From Oligoflexia bacterium (lineage in GTDB: Bacteria > Bdellovibrionota > UBA1018 > CAIMNF01), in the NCBI GenBank assembly GCA_903858975.1, contig CAIOKW010000049.1, positions 1 through 8,874 of the forward strand: a stretch of DNA of 8,874 nucleotides. Reading direction: 5' to 3'. Of the stretch, positions 1-6,424 are shown piece after piece. Below the pieces are notes generated by a model, which saw only the letters and a program-made list of their open reading frames with translations, had not been told where the DNA came from and made no database searches. Position 1 is the first letter of the stretch, and every line of letters starts with the position of its first letter. The translations under genes were made by a program, and so were the position numbers.

Positions 1-714
1 ATTCCAGGCGGATACAAAGCGCTCAGAAATGAACTGATTCAAATCATTCAAAATGAGAGCCAATCTCGTTCCTTTTTCATTTTGGGTGGGCGCACCGGTG
101 TGGGCAAAACTAAAATTTTGAATCAAGCCCCGCTTCCCTTTCTAGATCTCGAGAAAGCAGCAAACCATAAGGGATCGAGCTTTGGAATTCTGGGCCCACA
201 GCCCTCTCAAATTACATTTGAAAATCGCATCGCAGTCGACCTTTTGAAGCATGTCCCCTCACCGTACACATTGATTGAGGATGAATCGATTATGATTGGA
301 GTCTCCATCATCCCGAAGATCTTATTTGAAAAAATGAAGGAATCTCCCCTCATCGTTGTAGAGAAACCCATCGAAGACCGAGTACTCCACATTGTCGAGG
401 GCTACGTGTTGGAAAAAACCAAAGCCTACTCGGGGGACTTCAAGAAAACACATGAGTTTATGGATGCCGCACTGACTCGCATTGAAAAGAAACTCGGGGG
501 CTTAAACACGAGCCTCATTCGAAATCAGCTTCGGGCGGCTTTCTTGTCTCAAGAAAAGGAGTTCCCCTCCACTCACTTTGAGTGGGTCAAATCTCTCCTC
601 CAACACTATTACGATCCCGTTTATGACCGTTCACTGAAAAAAAATGAATCTCGAATCAAAGTAAGAGGAAATGAAGAAGAATGCCTACACTATCTGAAAC
701 AATTTCGATCCTAG
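1..714 (+). CDS. mnmH: tRNA 2-selenouridine synthase MnmH/SelU, 5'-truncated by the window edge
   Basis: MnmH geranylates 2-thiouridine at the wobble position of Lys, Glu and Gln tRNAs and then exchanges sulfur for selenium using selenophosphate. The open frame enters the window at base 1, so 237 residues are visible of a family length near 360. The N-terminal rhodanese domain with its catalytic cysteine lies outside. Visible hallmarks, numbered from base 1, are a family-typical PGGYKALR at residues 2-9, a Walker A P-loop GRTGVGKT at 30-37, then LDLEKAANHKGSSFG followed by QPSQITFEN, and the IEDES motif. These blocks together are diagnostic of the P-loop half of MnmH. The reading frame is intact to TAG at 712-714. 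The 3' end overlaps the next gene by 34 bp, so the two are probably co-transcribed. No selD is visible here. Identification is firm; only the start is unknown. Confidence 0.93.
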   Translation: MPGGYKALRNELIQIIQNESQSRSFFILGGRTGVGKTKILNQAPLPFLDLEKAANHKGSSFGILGPQPSQITFENRIAVDLLKHVPSPYTLIEDESIMIGVSIIPKILFEKMKESPLIVVEKPIEDRVLHIVEGYVLEKTKAYSGDFKKTHEFMDAALTRIEKKLGGLNTSLIRNQLRAAFLSQEKEFPSTHFEWVKSLLQHYYDPVYDRSLKKNESRIKVRGNEEECLHYLKQFRS

Positions 715-1217
715 AAAAAACAATTCCGATTCTATCGATCCTTGCTCTCAGTCCTACCCTCGCATACGGGGAAGGGCTACCAGAACCCAAAGCGGTCGTA
801 CTGTCAGCTCCCTCCAAAATGAAGGCCCACGCCCTAAGGCTTAAACCTGGACAAGACTTAACTGAGGAGCTCGCTCGTTGGGCCAAAGAACATAAAATTA
901 AGGCTGCCTCCATTGTGAGTGCGGTTGGAAGTTTTAAGAAAATTAATATTCGATATGCAAATCAACCCAAGATGACAGCGCAAGAGGGCTTTTTTGAAAT
1001 CGTCTCTCTCGTGGGGACCTTTAACGAAGACAGCATGCACCTTCATGCCAGCGTTTCAAACACCAAGGGCGAAACCTTCGGTGGTCACCTTGCTTCCGGC
1101 AACATCATTTATACCACTGCGGAAATTGTGATTGCTGAGCTCGAGGATGTGACCTTTACTCGCGAACAAGACCCCGACAGCGGCTATAAAGAGCTCGTCG
1201 TTAAATTGAGAAAATAA
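681..1217 (+). CDS. PPC (DUF296) domain protein, probably exported
   Basis: This 178-residue protein carries a PPC/DUF296 domain at about residues 48-175. That fold is found in plant AT-hook proteins and in stand-alone bacterial proteins of unclear function. The sequence shows the family pattern: HALRLKPGQDL near 50-60, an ASIVSAVGSF strand at 76-85, then MHLHASVS at 119-126 and GGHL at 134-137. The three histidines H120, H122 and H136 match the conserved metal-binding triad of bacterial PPC proteins. The ATG at 681 has AGAGGA upstream at 664-669; a later ATG at 819 has no ribosome site. This start adds about 46 residues before the domain, including K13 followed by a hydrophobic run (14-24) and PTLAYGEG, which looks like a signal peptide. 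It overlaps mnmH by 34 bp. The fold is secure; biochemical role and location are inference. Confidence 0.85.
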   Translation: MPTLSETISILEKTIPILSILALSPTLAYGEGLPEPKAVVLSAPSKMKAHALRLKPGQDLTEELARWAKEHKIKAASIVSAVGSFKKINIRYANQPKMTAQEGFFEIVSLVGTFNEDSMHLHASVSNTKGETFGGHLASGNIIYTTAEIVIAELEDVTFTREQDPDSGYKELVVKLRK

Positions 1218-1221
1218 ACCG

Positions 1222-1239
1222 TTCGCTTTATTTAGCGAA
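1222..1239 (-). terminator. Short hairpin between convergent genes, weak terminator candidate
   Basis: A perfect 6-bp inverted repeat, TTCGCT and AGCGAA with a 6-base loop, spans the stop codon of the OPT transporter gene. Read on the minus strand it is followed by CGG and then a T-rich stretch (TTTATTTT), as expected for a weak intrinsic terminator. On the plus strand no T-run follows, so it would serve the PPC gene poorly. The stem is short and only half GC, hence low confidence. Confidence 0.35.
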
Positions 1240-3123
1240 GACTACGTTCTCGAGCAGAATCAAAATGATCCCAATGATCGAACCCCCGGCAATCACACCG
1301 GCACAAAGCGTCTCTGAGTTTTCAACAAAAACTTTGTGAAGGGTGGTTTCACGATCTTTGAAACGGCGCTCAAAGTACCAAAAGAGGAAGGCTCCGGTTG
1401 ACATCGCAATCGAGTCCGTAAAGGGAAGTACGAATGCAAGCCCAAGACCCATGGCTGATAATGGAAACTTTCCTTTGGATCTGATGTTGGTTACCTCAAG
1501 CACGATTCCGAGCACCGCACCCACTACGGCTGCTACTTGAGCTGTAGGATGCAGAGTCGAGAGGCCCTTGGTGAGTGCCTCAGCAACGGCACGCCAAATG
1601 GTTGCTCCTGGCATCGGAAGCTTCTCACTCGTGAGTAAAGAAAGATCACCGTGGAAAATCATGTAATAAACTGGTACCGCAACGAGAGCTCCAGCAAAAA
1701 TCCCCAGCACATGCCCTACCGCCTGTTGGCGAGGTTTTGCACCGAGCATATACCCAGGCTTAATATCCATGAGCAAATTCGAAGCGTTCAAGGACACTTC
1801 TGAGGTGATCCCCGCCGCCATAATATTAGAAGACACATTTCCTTTTGATACCGCAGAATACGTCAACTGAGTCAGCTTCCCCAGTGCCCCACCTGGAGTG
1901 ATGGAAGTGAGCCCCGTTGAGGTCACTGCAATGAGCGTAAAAAAGAAAACCAGAGGAATCGCAAGCATTCCCTCAAAGTATCCAAAATCAAACCACTGAT
2001 GCCCCAGATAAACCATGATCGCTCCGACAATTGGAATTCCAATGAATGAAACGATGCCCGGAAGTTCGATGGCTTGAAGGACATCCACTTTCTTATCTTT
2101 TTTCGCTTTAAATAGATTCTTAAAAGCTTCCGCAAACACCTGCGGCTTTGAAAAGAAAGAATAGAGCGACGAAGTGGTCATCATCGCAGCCCCAAACCAA
2201 AGCCCCCACATCGTGATCGCTTTAAATTTTGCTTCTGGAATCACTCCCACATGAATCAGGTACGGAGCGAGAACAAAATAGTTTACGAAAGCTCCCAAAA
2301 TCAACGAAACTCCCGTTTTGATTCCCATGAGTCCGCCCGTTGCCATCATGACAATGGAAGTTTCAAATCGAATCGTGAGACTTTTAAGCGGCGTACCCCA
2401 AAGGGTCGGGGTTACAAATTTATACATGAAATCATCCCAGTACTCAGGGATGGACAAGAATGGAACCTTGAGCGCCGTCATGACGTTTTCATTTCGAAGG
2501 GTCTCGAGAAGCGCAGAAACCGCAGCGCCGTAACCTAGAATTTTTGCCTTAAAAAGACCGTCGCTTTTCTTTCCGCTATCGCCTTCATCGGCATGAAGAT
2601 TCTGAAGCACCACTCCGGCCGCATACCCTTCAGGAAAGGGAAGTTGCTCTTCGTTGATAAAACGTTTTTTGAGCGGGAATGCATAGAGCACTCCTAAAAT
2701 TGAAAGCAGAATAATCCAAATCATCGTGTGCCACATGGACACGACTTTTCCAGTCACGAGCATGTAGGCTGGAATGGCGCTGATTAAGGGCGCGGTCATG
2801 TAGCCCGCACTGGTCGCAACCGACTGCATGGCATTGTTCTCAAGAATGGTCATTTCTTTACCAATCTTCAGCTTCGAAATCGCTTTGAACATCGCAAAGG
2901 ATAAGATCACTGAGGAAATCCCCACTCCTAAGGTCCAGCCGGTTTTAATCCCAACATAAAGGTTGGTGAGAGAAAGCACGCCACCGAGAAACATCCCCGT
3001 CAGTGCCGAGCGAAGATTTAACTGAGGCATGTCTCCGCGATACACGTTTTTTAGCCACCACTCATCTTTTTGCTCTAGGGTCCAGGTACGCACTTGCTCA
3101 TCAGTTAGCTCTTTAATTTGCAT
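1228..3123 (-). CDS. OPT family oligopeptide/metal-chelate transporter
   Basis: This is a 631-residue polytopic inner-membrane protein of the OPT superfamily. Those carriers take up oligopeptides or metal-siderophore/nicotianamine complexes, probably with protons. Residues 1-36 are polar and presumably cytoplasmic. After that come many hydrophobic segments, about 14-16 by eye. Family hallmarks are NLYVGIKTGWTLG at 54-66, the ENNAMQSVATSAGYMTA block at about 95-111, and the EEQLPFPEGYAAGVVL block at 158-173. A polar loop (residues 180-190) follows, as in bacterial homologues. ATG at 3123 is preferred; a GTG two codons upstream (3129) is also open. Neither has a Shine-Dalgarno, and the promoter lies almost on top of the start (see 3132-3160). 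The gene converges on the PPC gene with 10 bp between stop codons. The substrate cannot be told from sequence. Confidence 0.92.
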   Translation of the reverse strand: MQIKELTDEQVRTWTLEQKDEWWLKNVYRGDMPQLNLRSALTGMFLGGVLSLTNLYVGIKTGWTLGVGISSVILSFAMFKAISKLKIGKEMTILENNAMQSVATSAGYMTAPLISAIPAYMLVTGKVVSMWHTMIWIILLSILGVLYAFPLKKRFINEEQLPFPEGYAAGVVLQNLHADEGDSGKKSDGLFKAKILGYGAAVSALLETLRNENVMTALKVPFLSIPEYWDDFMYKFVTPTLWGTPLKSLTIRFETSIVMMATGGLMGIKTGVSLILGAFVNYFVLAPYLIHVGVIPEAKFKAITMWGLWFGAAMMTTSSLYSFFSKPQVFAEAFKNLFKAKKDKKVDVLQAIELPGIVSFIGIPIVGAIMVYLGHQWFDFGYFEGMLAIPLVFFFTLIAVTSTGLTSITPGGALGKLTQLTYSAVSKGNVSSNIMAAGITSEVSLNASNLLMDIKPGYMLGAKPRQQAVGHVLGIFAGALVAVPVYYMIFHGDLSLLTSEKLPMPGATIWRAVAEALTKGLSTLHPTAQVAAVVGAVLGIVLEVTNIRSKGKFPLSAMGLGLAFVLPFTDSIAMSTGAFLFWYFERRFKDRETTLHKVFVENSETLCAGVIAGGSIIGIILILLENVVFAK

Positions 3124-3131
3124 ATGCACCG

Positions 3132-3160
3132 AGAATAGCGACTCTTAACGCTCCTGGCAA
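3132..3160 (-). promoter_or_regulatory. Sigma70-like promoter of the OPT gene, close to the start codon
   Basis: On the minus strand, TTGCCA (3160-3155; 5 of 6 to the -35 consensus) is separated by exactly 17 bases from TATTCT (3137-3132; 4 of 6 to the -10 consensus). Only 8 bases lie between the -10 and ATG 3123. Transcription would therefore begin within a few bases of that ATG, giving a leaderless or nearly leaderless message. This fits the absence of a Shine-Dalgarno. Assignment is by eye. Confidence 0.5.
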
Positions 3161-3175
3161 GATCCGGATGCCTGC

Positions 3176-3204
3176 TTGACGAGAAATCCCGAGCATTAGA
3201 TACC
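3176..3204 (+). promoter_or_regulatory. Possible promoter of the TauE/SafE gene
   Basis: TTGACG at 3176-3181 matches the -35 consensus in 5 of 6 positions. The matching -10 is poor: GATACC at 17-base spacing, or TAGATA at 15. The start codon at 3211 lies only 6-8 bases beyond either -10, and no Shine-Dalgarno precedes it. If real, this would also give a very short or absent leader. Confidence 0.3.
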
Positions 3205-3210
3205 TATGTC

Positions 3211-3582
3211 ATGATCTTTTTACTCATTTCATCTGGTTTAGTTGCAGGAGTCTTTTCGGGCCTTTTTGGCATTGGGGGCGGAATTGTTCTAGTCCCAAGC
3301 CTCACCTATCTTTTAGGCTTCAGCCCCAAAACAGCCAGCGGAACCTCACTCGTAGCCATGATTCTTCCTGTGGGGATTCTTGGAGTGCTACAATACTACC
3401 GATCCGGGATTATCAGTAACGAGCACCTGAAGTTTGGACTCTGGCTTGCCCTAGGCATGTTTGTGGGAGCGTTTATGGGAGCGAAGCTCGGAGTTTTTCT
3501 GCCGGTGAAGCTTCTCCAAAAACTCTTCTCGATCTTAATGATTTTTGCTGCTGTTCGAATCTGGATTCAATCAAACGCCTGA
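3211..3582 (+). CDS. Half-size TauE/SafE family membrane transporter
   Basis: This 123-residue hydrophobic protein matches one repeat of the TauE/SafE (formerly DUF81) family, which contains exporters of sulfite, sulfoacetate and related organosulfur anions. It has about four membrane segments. The signature GLFGIGGGIVLVPSL is at 17-31, followed by ASGTSL at 42-47, and a second Gly-rich helix with GAFMGAKLG at 86-94. Full-length family members have about 250 residues made of two such repeats, so this one would need to dimerise or pair with a partner. No second half is encoded next to it: the downstream gene is selO on the other strand, only 7 bp away. The frame is intact, with its own start and stop, so I treat it as a real small protein and not a remnant. 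No ribosome site is visible and no in-frame start exists just upstream. Substrate unknown. Confidence 0.82.
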   Translation: MIFLLISSGLVAGVFSGLFGIGGGIVLVPSLTYLLGFSPKTASGTSLVAMILPVGILGVLQYYRSGIISNEHLKFGLWLALGMFVGAFMGAKLGVFLPVKLLQKLFSILMIFAAVRIWIQSNA

Positions 3583-3589
3583 AGAACTT

Positions 3590-5023
3590 TTAACTCGAAC
3601 ACGAAACCTCAAAATGCTTTAACTCTTTTGGGGTCGGCTGAGAATACTTTTCAAATTCAGGATGCTCATCAAATGGACGATACAGCACCTGAAGCCACGC
3701 ACTCAATCGTTCCGATTCTCCTTTTTCTACTGACTCAATCACTTCTTGCGCAATGTAGTTTCGAAGGATGAATTTGGGATTCACGGCTTTCATGCTGAAT
3801 GATCTTTTTAGGTCATCCGAATTTTCATTCAGTAATCGCTGATCATATCGGAGTAACCAGGAACGGAGGCGTTCTAAATTTCCATAAATATCAAAAAGAG
3901 CGCTTAAGCTATCTGGCTTTGCAATTTGATAGGAAGACAAACTGCGAAAGAAATAGGTGAAATCAATTCGCTCATCATGGAGCACCCGCAAGAGATCTAG
4001 AAATAATTCCTGATCCTCTTCCTCTGCAGTCGTGAACCCGAGCTTCTTGCGGCTCATTGCTAAATATTCATCCCTAAAAATATAGGGATAGCTATCCAGA
4101 ATTTCACGGAGCTTCTCGACAGGAACGAAATCCTTAAAACACACCAGTAAACGCTCAAGATTCCAGGCTCCAATATTGTGCTGCTGATCAAATGCATACC
4201 GTCCTTCATGATCCGTGTGATTGCAAATATGATCAAGAATCGTGTCCTCGAGAAACCCAAAAGGCCCATAGTCAATCGTCACACCGAGCAAAGACATATT
4301 ATCCGTGTTCATCACTCCATGACAAAATCCAACATTTTGCCAATGCGCCATCAAGAGGGCCGTTCGCTTCACGATTTCCCGCAGCATTGTCTCCAGGTCA
4401 CCCTTCGGAAAGAACAGAGACTTTGCGTAATCAATCAGCGCTTTTAACTCGGCCTTCTTCTGAAAGTGGTAACAAAGCTCGAAGTGGCCAAACCGGAGGT
4501 TCGTCGGAAACACCCGTGCAATCAGCGCCGAGGATTCGATCGTCTCTCGCTGAACTTGATCAGACCCAGTTAGCAAGGCAAGCACTCGCGTGGTTGGAAC
4601 GCCGAGTCCGTGCATTGCCTCAGAACAGAGGTATTCCCGCACCGATGATCGCACGACCGCCCTTCCGTCACCCCGTCTTGAAAAAGGGGTTTCTCCGGAG
4701 CCTTTCGTTTGAATCTCTTGTCGTCCGTGTTTTGGGGTAATGAGCTCCCCGAGAGAAATCGCACGACCGTCTCCGAGCTGACCGGCCCAGACCCCGAATT
4801 GATGTCCCGCATATCGAGTAGCGATACGCTGTTCGCCAGTAAGCATACGCTCCCCATTGAGCCACTGCATGAGCTCATCATCATCGAGCGCAGATAAGCC
4901 AAGCTCGGTTTTTAAGTCAGTCACATGAATCAAGCGCGGCTGGCTGAGTGGCGTGGGTGTAACGCTCTCAAACAAAAAATTCGGTAGCGTTTGAAAGGTA
5001 TTCTCAAACTGAGGAGATTCCAT
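3590..5023 (-). CDS. selO: Protein AMPylase SelO (YdiU/UPF0061 family), cysteine form
   Basis: SelO is a pseudokinase-fold enzyme that transfers AMP from ATP to Ser, Thr or Tyr of target proteins and is linked to oxidative stress. The 477-residue length matches E. coli YdiU. Landmarks are RYAGHQFGVWAGQLGDGRA at 70-88, QTKGSGETPFSR with the nucleotide-binding lysine K107, REY with E130, HGVMNTDNMS with catalytic D241 and N242, and IDYGPFGF with metal-binding D251. These correspond to K113, E136, D252, N253 and D262 of the Pseudomonas syringae enzyme. The C-terminus ends in VSCSS: C475 occupies the position of selenocysteine in animal SelO. C267, in ICNHTDHEGRYAF, matches the cysteine that forms a redox disulfide with it in E. 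coli. ATG 5023 is chosen over the GTG at 5029; neither has a strong ribosome site. The active site is complete, so an active enzyme is expected. Confidence 0.95.
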   Translation of the reverse strand: MESPQFENTFQTLPNFLFESVTPTPLSQPRLIHVTDLKTELGLSALDDDELMQWLNGERMLTGEQRIATRYAGHQFGVWAGQLGDGRAISLGELITPKHGRQEIQTKGSGETPFSRRGDGRAVVRSSVREYLCSEAMHGLGVPTTRVLALLTGSDQVQRETIESSALIARVFPTNLRFGHFELCYHFQKKAELKALIDYAKSLFFPKGDLETMLREIVKRTALLMAHWQNVGFCHGVMNTDNMSLLGVTIDYGPFGFLEDTILDHICNHTDHEGRYAFDQQHNIGAWNLERLLVCFKDFVPVEKLREILDSYPYIFRDEYLAMSRKKLGFTTAEEEDQELFLDLLRVLHDERIDFTYFFRSLSSYQIAKPDSLSALFDIYGNLERLRSWLLRYDQRLLNENSDDLKRSFSMKAVNPKFILRNYIAQEVIESVEKGESERLSAWLQVLYRPFDEHPEFEKYSQPTPKELKHFEVSCSS

Positions 5024-5058
5024 GCGCACACTCTAGCCTAGTTTTTTCAACTTCATCC

Positions 5059-5085
5059 ATTGAAATTCAATTCAATCCGTTGAAT
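5059..5085. repeat. Nested TTGAA/TTCAA inverted repeats in the selO-lipoprotein intergenic region
   Basis: Two adjoining near-overlapping palindromes occur here. The first is ATTGAA-A-TTCAAT (5059-5071). The second is ATTCAA-TCCG-TTGAAT (5070-5085), whose right arm doubles as a candidate -35 element. A further TTCAA lies at 5046-5050. Such clustered short inverted repeats between divergent genes often bind dimeric regulators. However, the motif is AT-rich and could be compositional. Confidence 0.4.
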
Positions 5086-5109
5086 GCTAAGATATCTTAA
5101 CTTTATACT
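5080..5109 (+). promoter_or_regulatory. Candidate promoter of the VWA lipoprotein gene
   Basis: TTGAAT (5080-5085, 4 of 6 to -35) and TATACT (5104-5109, 5 of 6 to -10) are separated by 18 bases. Predicted initiation near 5116 gives a leader of about 64 bases carrying a small GATCA-AAA-TGATC inverted repeat (5146-5158) and the Shine-Dalgarno. A second -10-like TATTCT at 5131-5136 lacks a good -35. Confidence 0.45.
5088..5099. promoter_or_regulatory. 12-bp perfect palindrome, possible operator
   Basis: TAAGATATCTTA is perfectly self-complementary and lies wholly inside the spacer between the candidate -35 and -10 elements of the lipoprotein promoter. A protein bound there would block or remodel the promoter. 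No regulator gene is adjacent, so the binding protein is unknown. Confidence 0.4.
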
Positions 5110-5165
5110 GTCTTTTTCTGAATCTTCCGCTATTCTGTAAATGTAGATCAAAATGATCCACCATT

Positions 5166-5170
5166 GGAGG
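5166..5170 (+). promoter_or_regulatory. Ribosome binding site deciding the lipoprotein start
   Basis: GGAGG lies 9 bases before ATG 5180. It falls inside the frame if translation began at the upstream ATG 5153, which has no ribosome site. It therefore fixes the start at 5180 and yields a signal peptide of normal length. Confidence 0.8.
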
Positions 5171-5179
5171 ACCTCTCAG

Positions 5180-6373
5180 ATGACATCATCAAGGATGAAG
5201 ACCAAAATTACCCTTCTCACTCAAACCATCGGAATCGCCACCCTACTTTCAGGATGTGTTTTTGGCGAAAATAAGCAGTTCTTTGAACAGATCCCCACTG
5301 GGAACTCTCTTGAAACCCCAAGCACCCCAAACCAAACCACCAGCAGCAACCCGAGCCCAAGCGCCACTCCGACAGGTAATGGCGGCAATAACCCAGGCGG
5401 AACCACCGGCGGAACCGCAAGCGGCGGCATTTTGGATCGATTCATGGTTGCTGGAGCGAGCAGCCCCAAAATCGACATTCTCTTTTGTGTCGATAACTCG
5501 CCCTCTATGGATGCCAAACAAGCGATCCTCGCGAATTCTTTTAACGGATTCATTCAAGGCTTCACACAACAGGGTCTCGATTTTCATATCGGAATCATTA
5601 CGAGCGACGTAGATAGCACTCGCTCGAGTACTTGGGCCTCACGCATGCCCAACTATCCTGGCGCAAATCGCGGCCGCCTCCTTACTCGATATTCAAGCGA
5701 TCGCTTCCTCACCAATCAAACCTCTGGACTTGTTTCGAAGTTTGAAGACAACGCCCGCGTGGGGACCCAGGGAAGCAGTCGCGAACAATGCCTGGATTCC
5801 TTCATCTATGCGATGGAGAGCTCCCAAGTTGGACTGGGCGGATGGAATGCAGGGTTTTTCAGACCCGACTCACTCCTTTCATTTGTCGTGATCTCAGATG
5901 AGAACGAAGACATTCAAGATGGTGAAACCATCGAAGCTCGGGTGGCTCGATTAAAAGCCAGTGTCCTGGGTCTCTCCAATGTCAACTCCAGAGGCTTTCG
6001 TTTTGACTTCATCATTAACAAAAATTACCCAAAGCCTGCATACACTCCAGCGCCCGGCGATCTTCAATACTATCCGGCTCGCTACTTAGCAGCAGCCTCT
6101 CTTCTTTCGGCTGGAACTTACGACATTGCACAAAACTTCTCCGGTGATTTGCTGAATATTTCTCAAGGCATGATTCAGCAAGCAAGTCATGAATTCAAAC
6201 TGACTGACCTACCTAAAGATAGCACCTCTATTCAAGTAACACTCGGAGGCCTGAGCGTGGATCAGAGTGCAACCAATGGATACATCTATCACGCGGATCG
6301 TAATACCATTGAGCTCACAGGTGCGACCGCTGCAAGTGCCGCTGGTAAAGAACTGGTTGTCACTTACCTTTAA
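5180..6373 (+). CDS. Lipoprotein with von Willebrand factor A (VWA) domain
   Basis: This 397-residue protein starts at ATG 5180 behind a clear GGAGG. Residues 1-26 form a lipoprotein signal peptide: basic R5/K7/K9, a hydrophobic core, and the lipobox LLSG-C with the lipidated Cys at 26. The +2 residue is Val, which would favour the outer membrane by E. coli rules. Residues 43-84 are a Ser/Thr/Pro/Gly/Asn-rich flexible linker. A VWA-type domain follows, with KIDILFCVDNSPSM at 97-110; D105, S107 and S109 give a complete DxSxS metal site, and VVISDENED at 236-244 provides the later Asp. The last 60 residues (from about 338) look like a separate beta-sandwich ending in ELVVTYL. VWA domains bind protein or matrix ligands through a metal ion, so a surface adhesion or scaffold role is likely but unproven. 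The GH1 gene follows 51 bp downstream on the same strand. Confidence 0.87.
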   Translation: MTSSRMKTKITLLTQTIGIATLLSGCVFGENKQFFEQIPTGNSLETPSTPNQTTSSNPSPSATPTGNGGNNPGGTTGGTASGGILDRFMVAGASSPKIDILFCVDNSPSMDAKQAILANSFNGFIQGFTQQGLDFHIGIITSDVDSTRSSTWASRMPNYPGANRGRLLTRYSSDRFLTNQTSGLVSKFEDNARVGTQGSSREQCLDSFIYAMESSQVGLGGWNAGFFRPDSLLSFVVISDENEDIQDGETIEARVARLKASVLGLSNVNSRGFRFDFIINKNYPKPAYTPAPGDLQYYPARYLAAASLLSAGTYDIAQNFSGDLLNISQGMIQQASHEFKLTDLPKDSTSIQVTLGGLSVDQSATNGYIYHADRNTIELTGATAASAAGKELVVTYL

Positions 6374-6424
6374 AGCCCTCGACTTAGACTTGTCTTTCAA
6401 TGAAGGCTCATTTTAAGATGGGGC

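Noticed and set aside
2251..2538. Plus-strand open frames of 95 and 71 codons inside the OPT gene
   Set aside because: They are antisense to conserved membrane segments and have no ribosome site or recognisable domain.
3583..3589. Search for a shared terminator between the convergent TauE/SafE and selO genes
   Set aside because: Only 7 bp separate the stop codons, and the flanks show only distant GTTCGA/TCGAAC arms with a loop of more than 35 bases and no T-run.
4192..4740. 182-codon open frame on the plus strand inside selO
   Set aside because: It is antisense to the strongly conserved SelO core, its product has no recognisable domain and is Arg/Ser/Pro-rich in the way shadow frames are, and it has no ribosome site.
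5153..5179. Upstream ATG that would add nine residues to the VWA lipoprotein
   Set aside because: The GGAGG lies downstream of this ATG and is correctly spaced for ATG 5180, and the added residues would lengthen the signal peptide n-region unnaturally.
5221..5587. Two minus-strand open frames of 110 and 112 codons
   Set aside because: Both are antisense to the low-complexity linker and VWA start of the lipoprotein. Their Gly/Leu/Ala-rich products simply mirror that repetitive linker.
6374..6408. Possible terminator between the lipoprotein and GH1 genes
   Set aside because: AGCC/GGCT arms and an inner AGAC-TT-GTCT hairpin are present, with TTTT soon after. The stems are only 4 bp and separated by mismatches, too weak to call.
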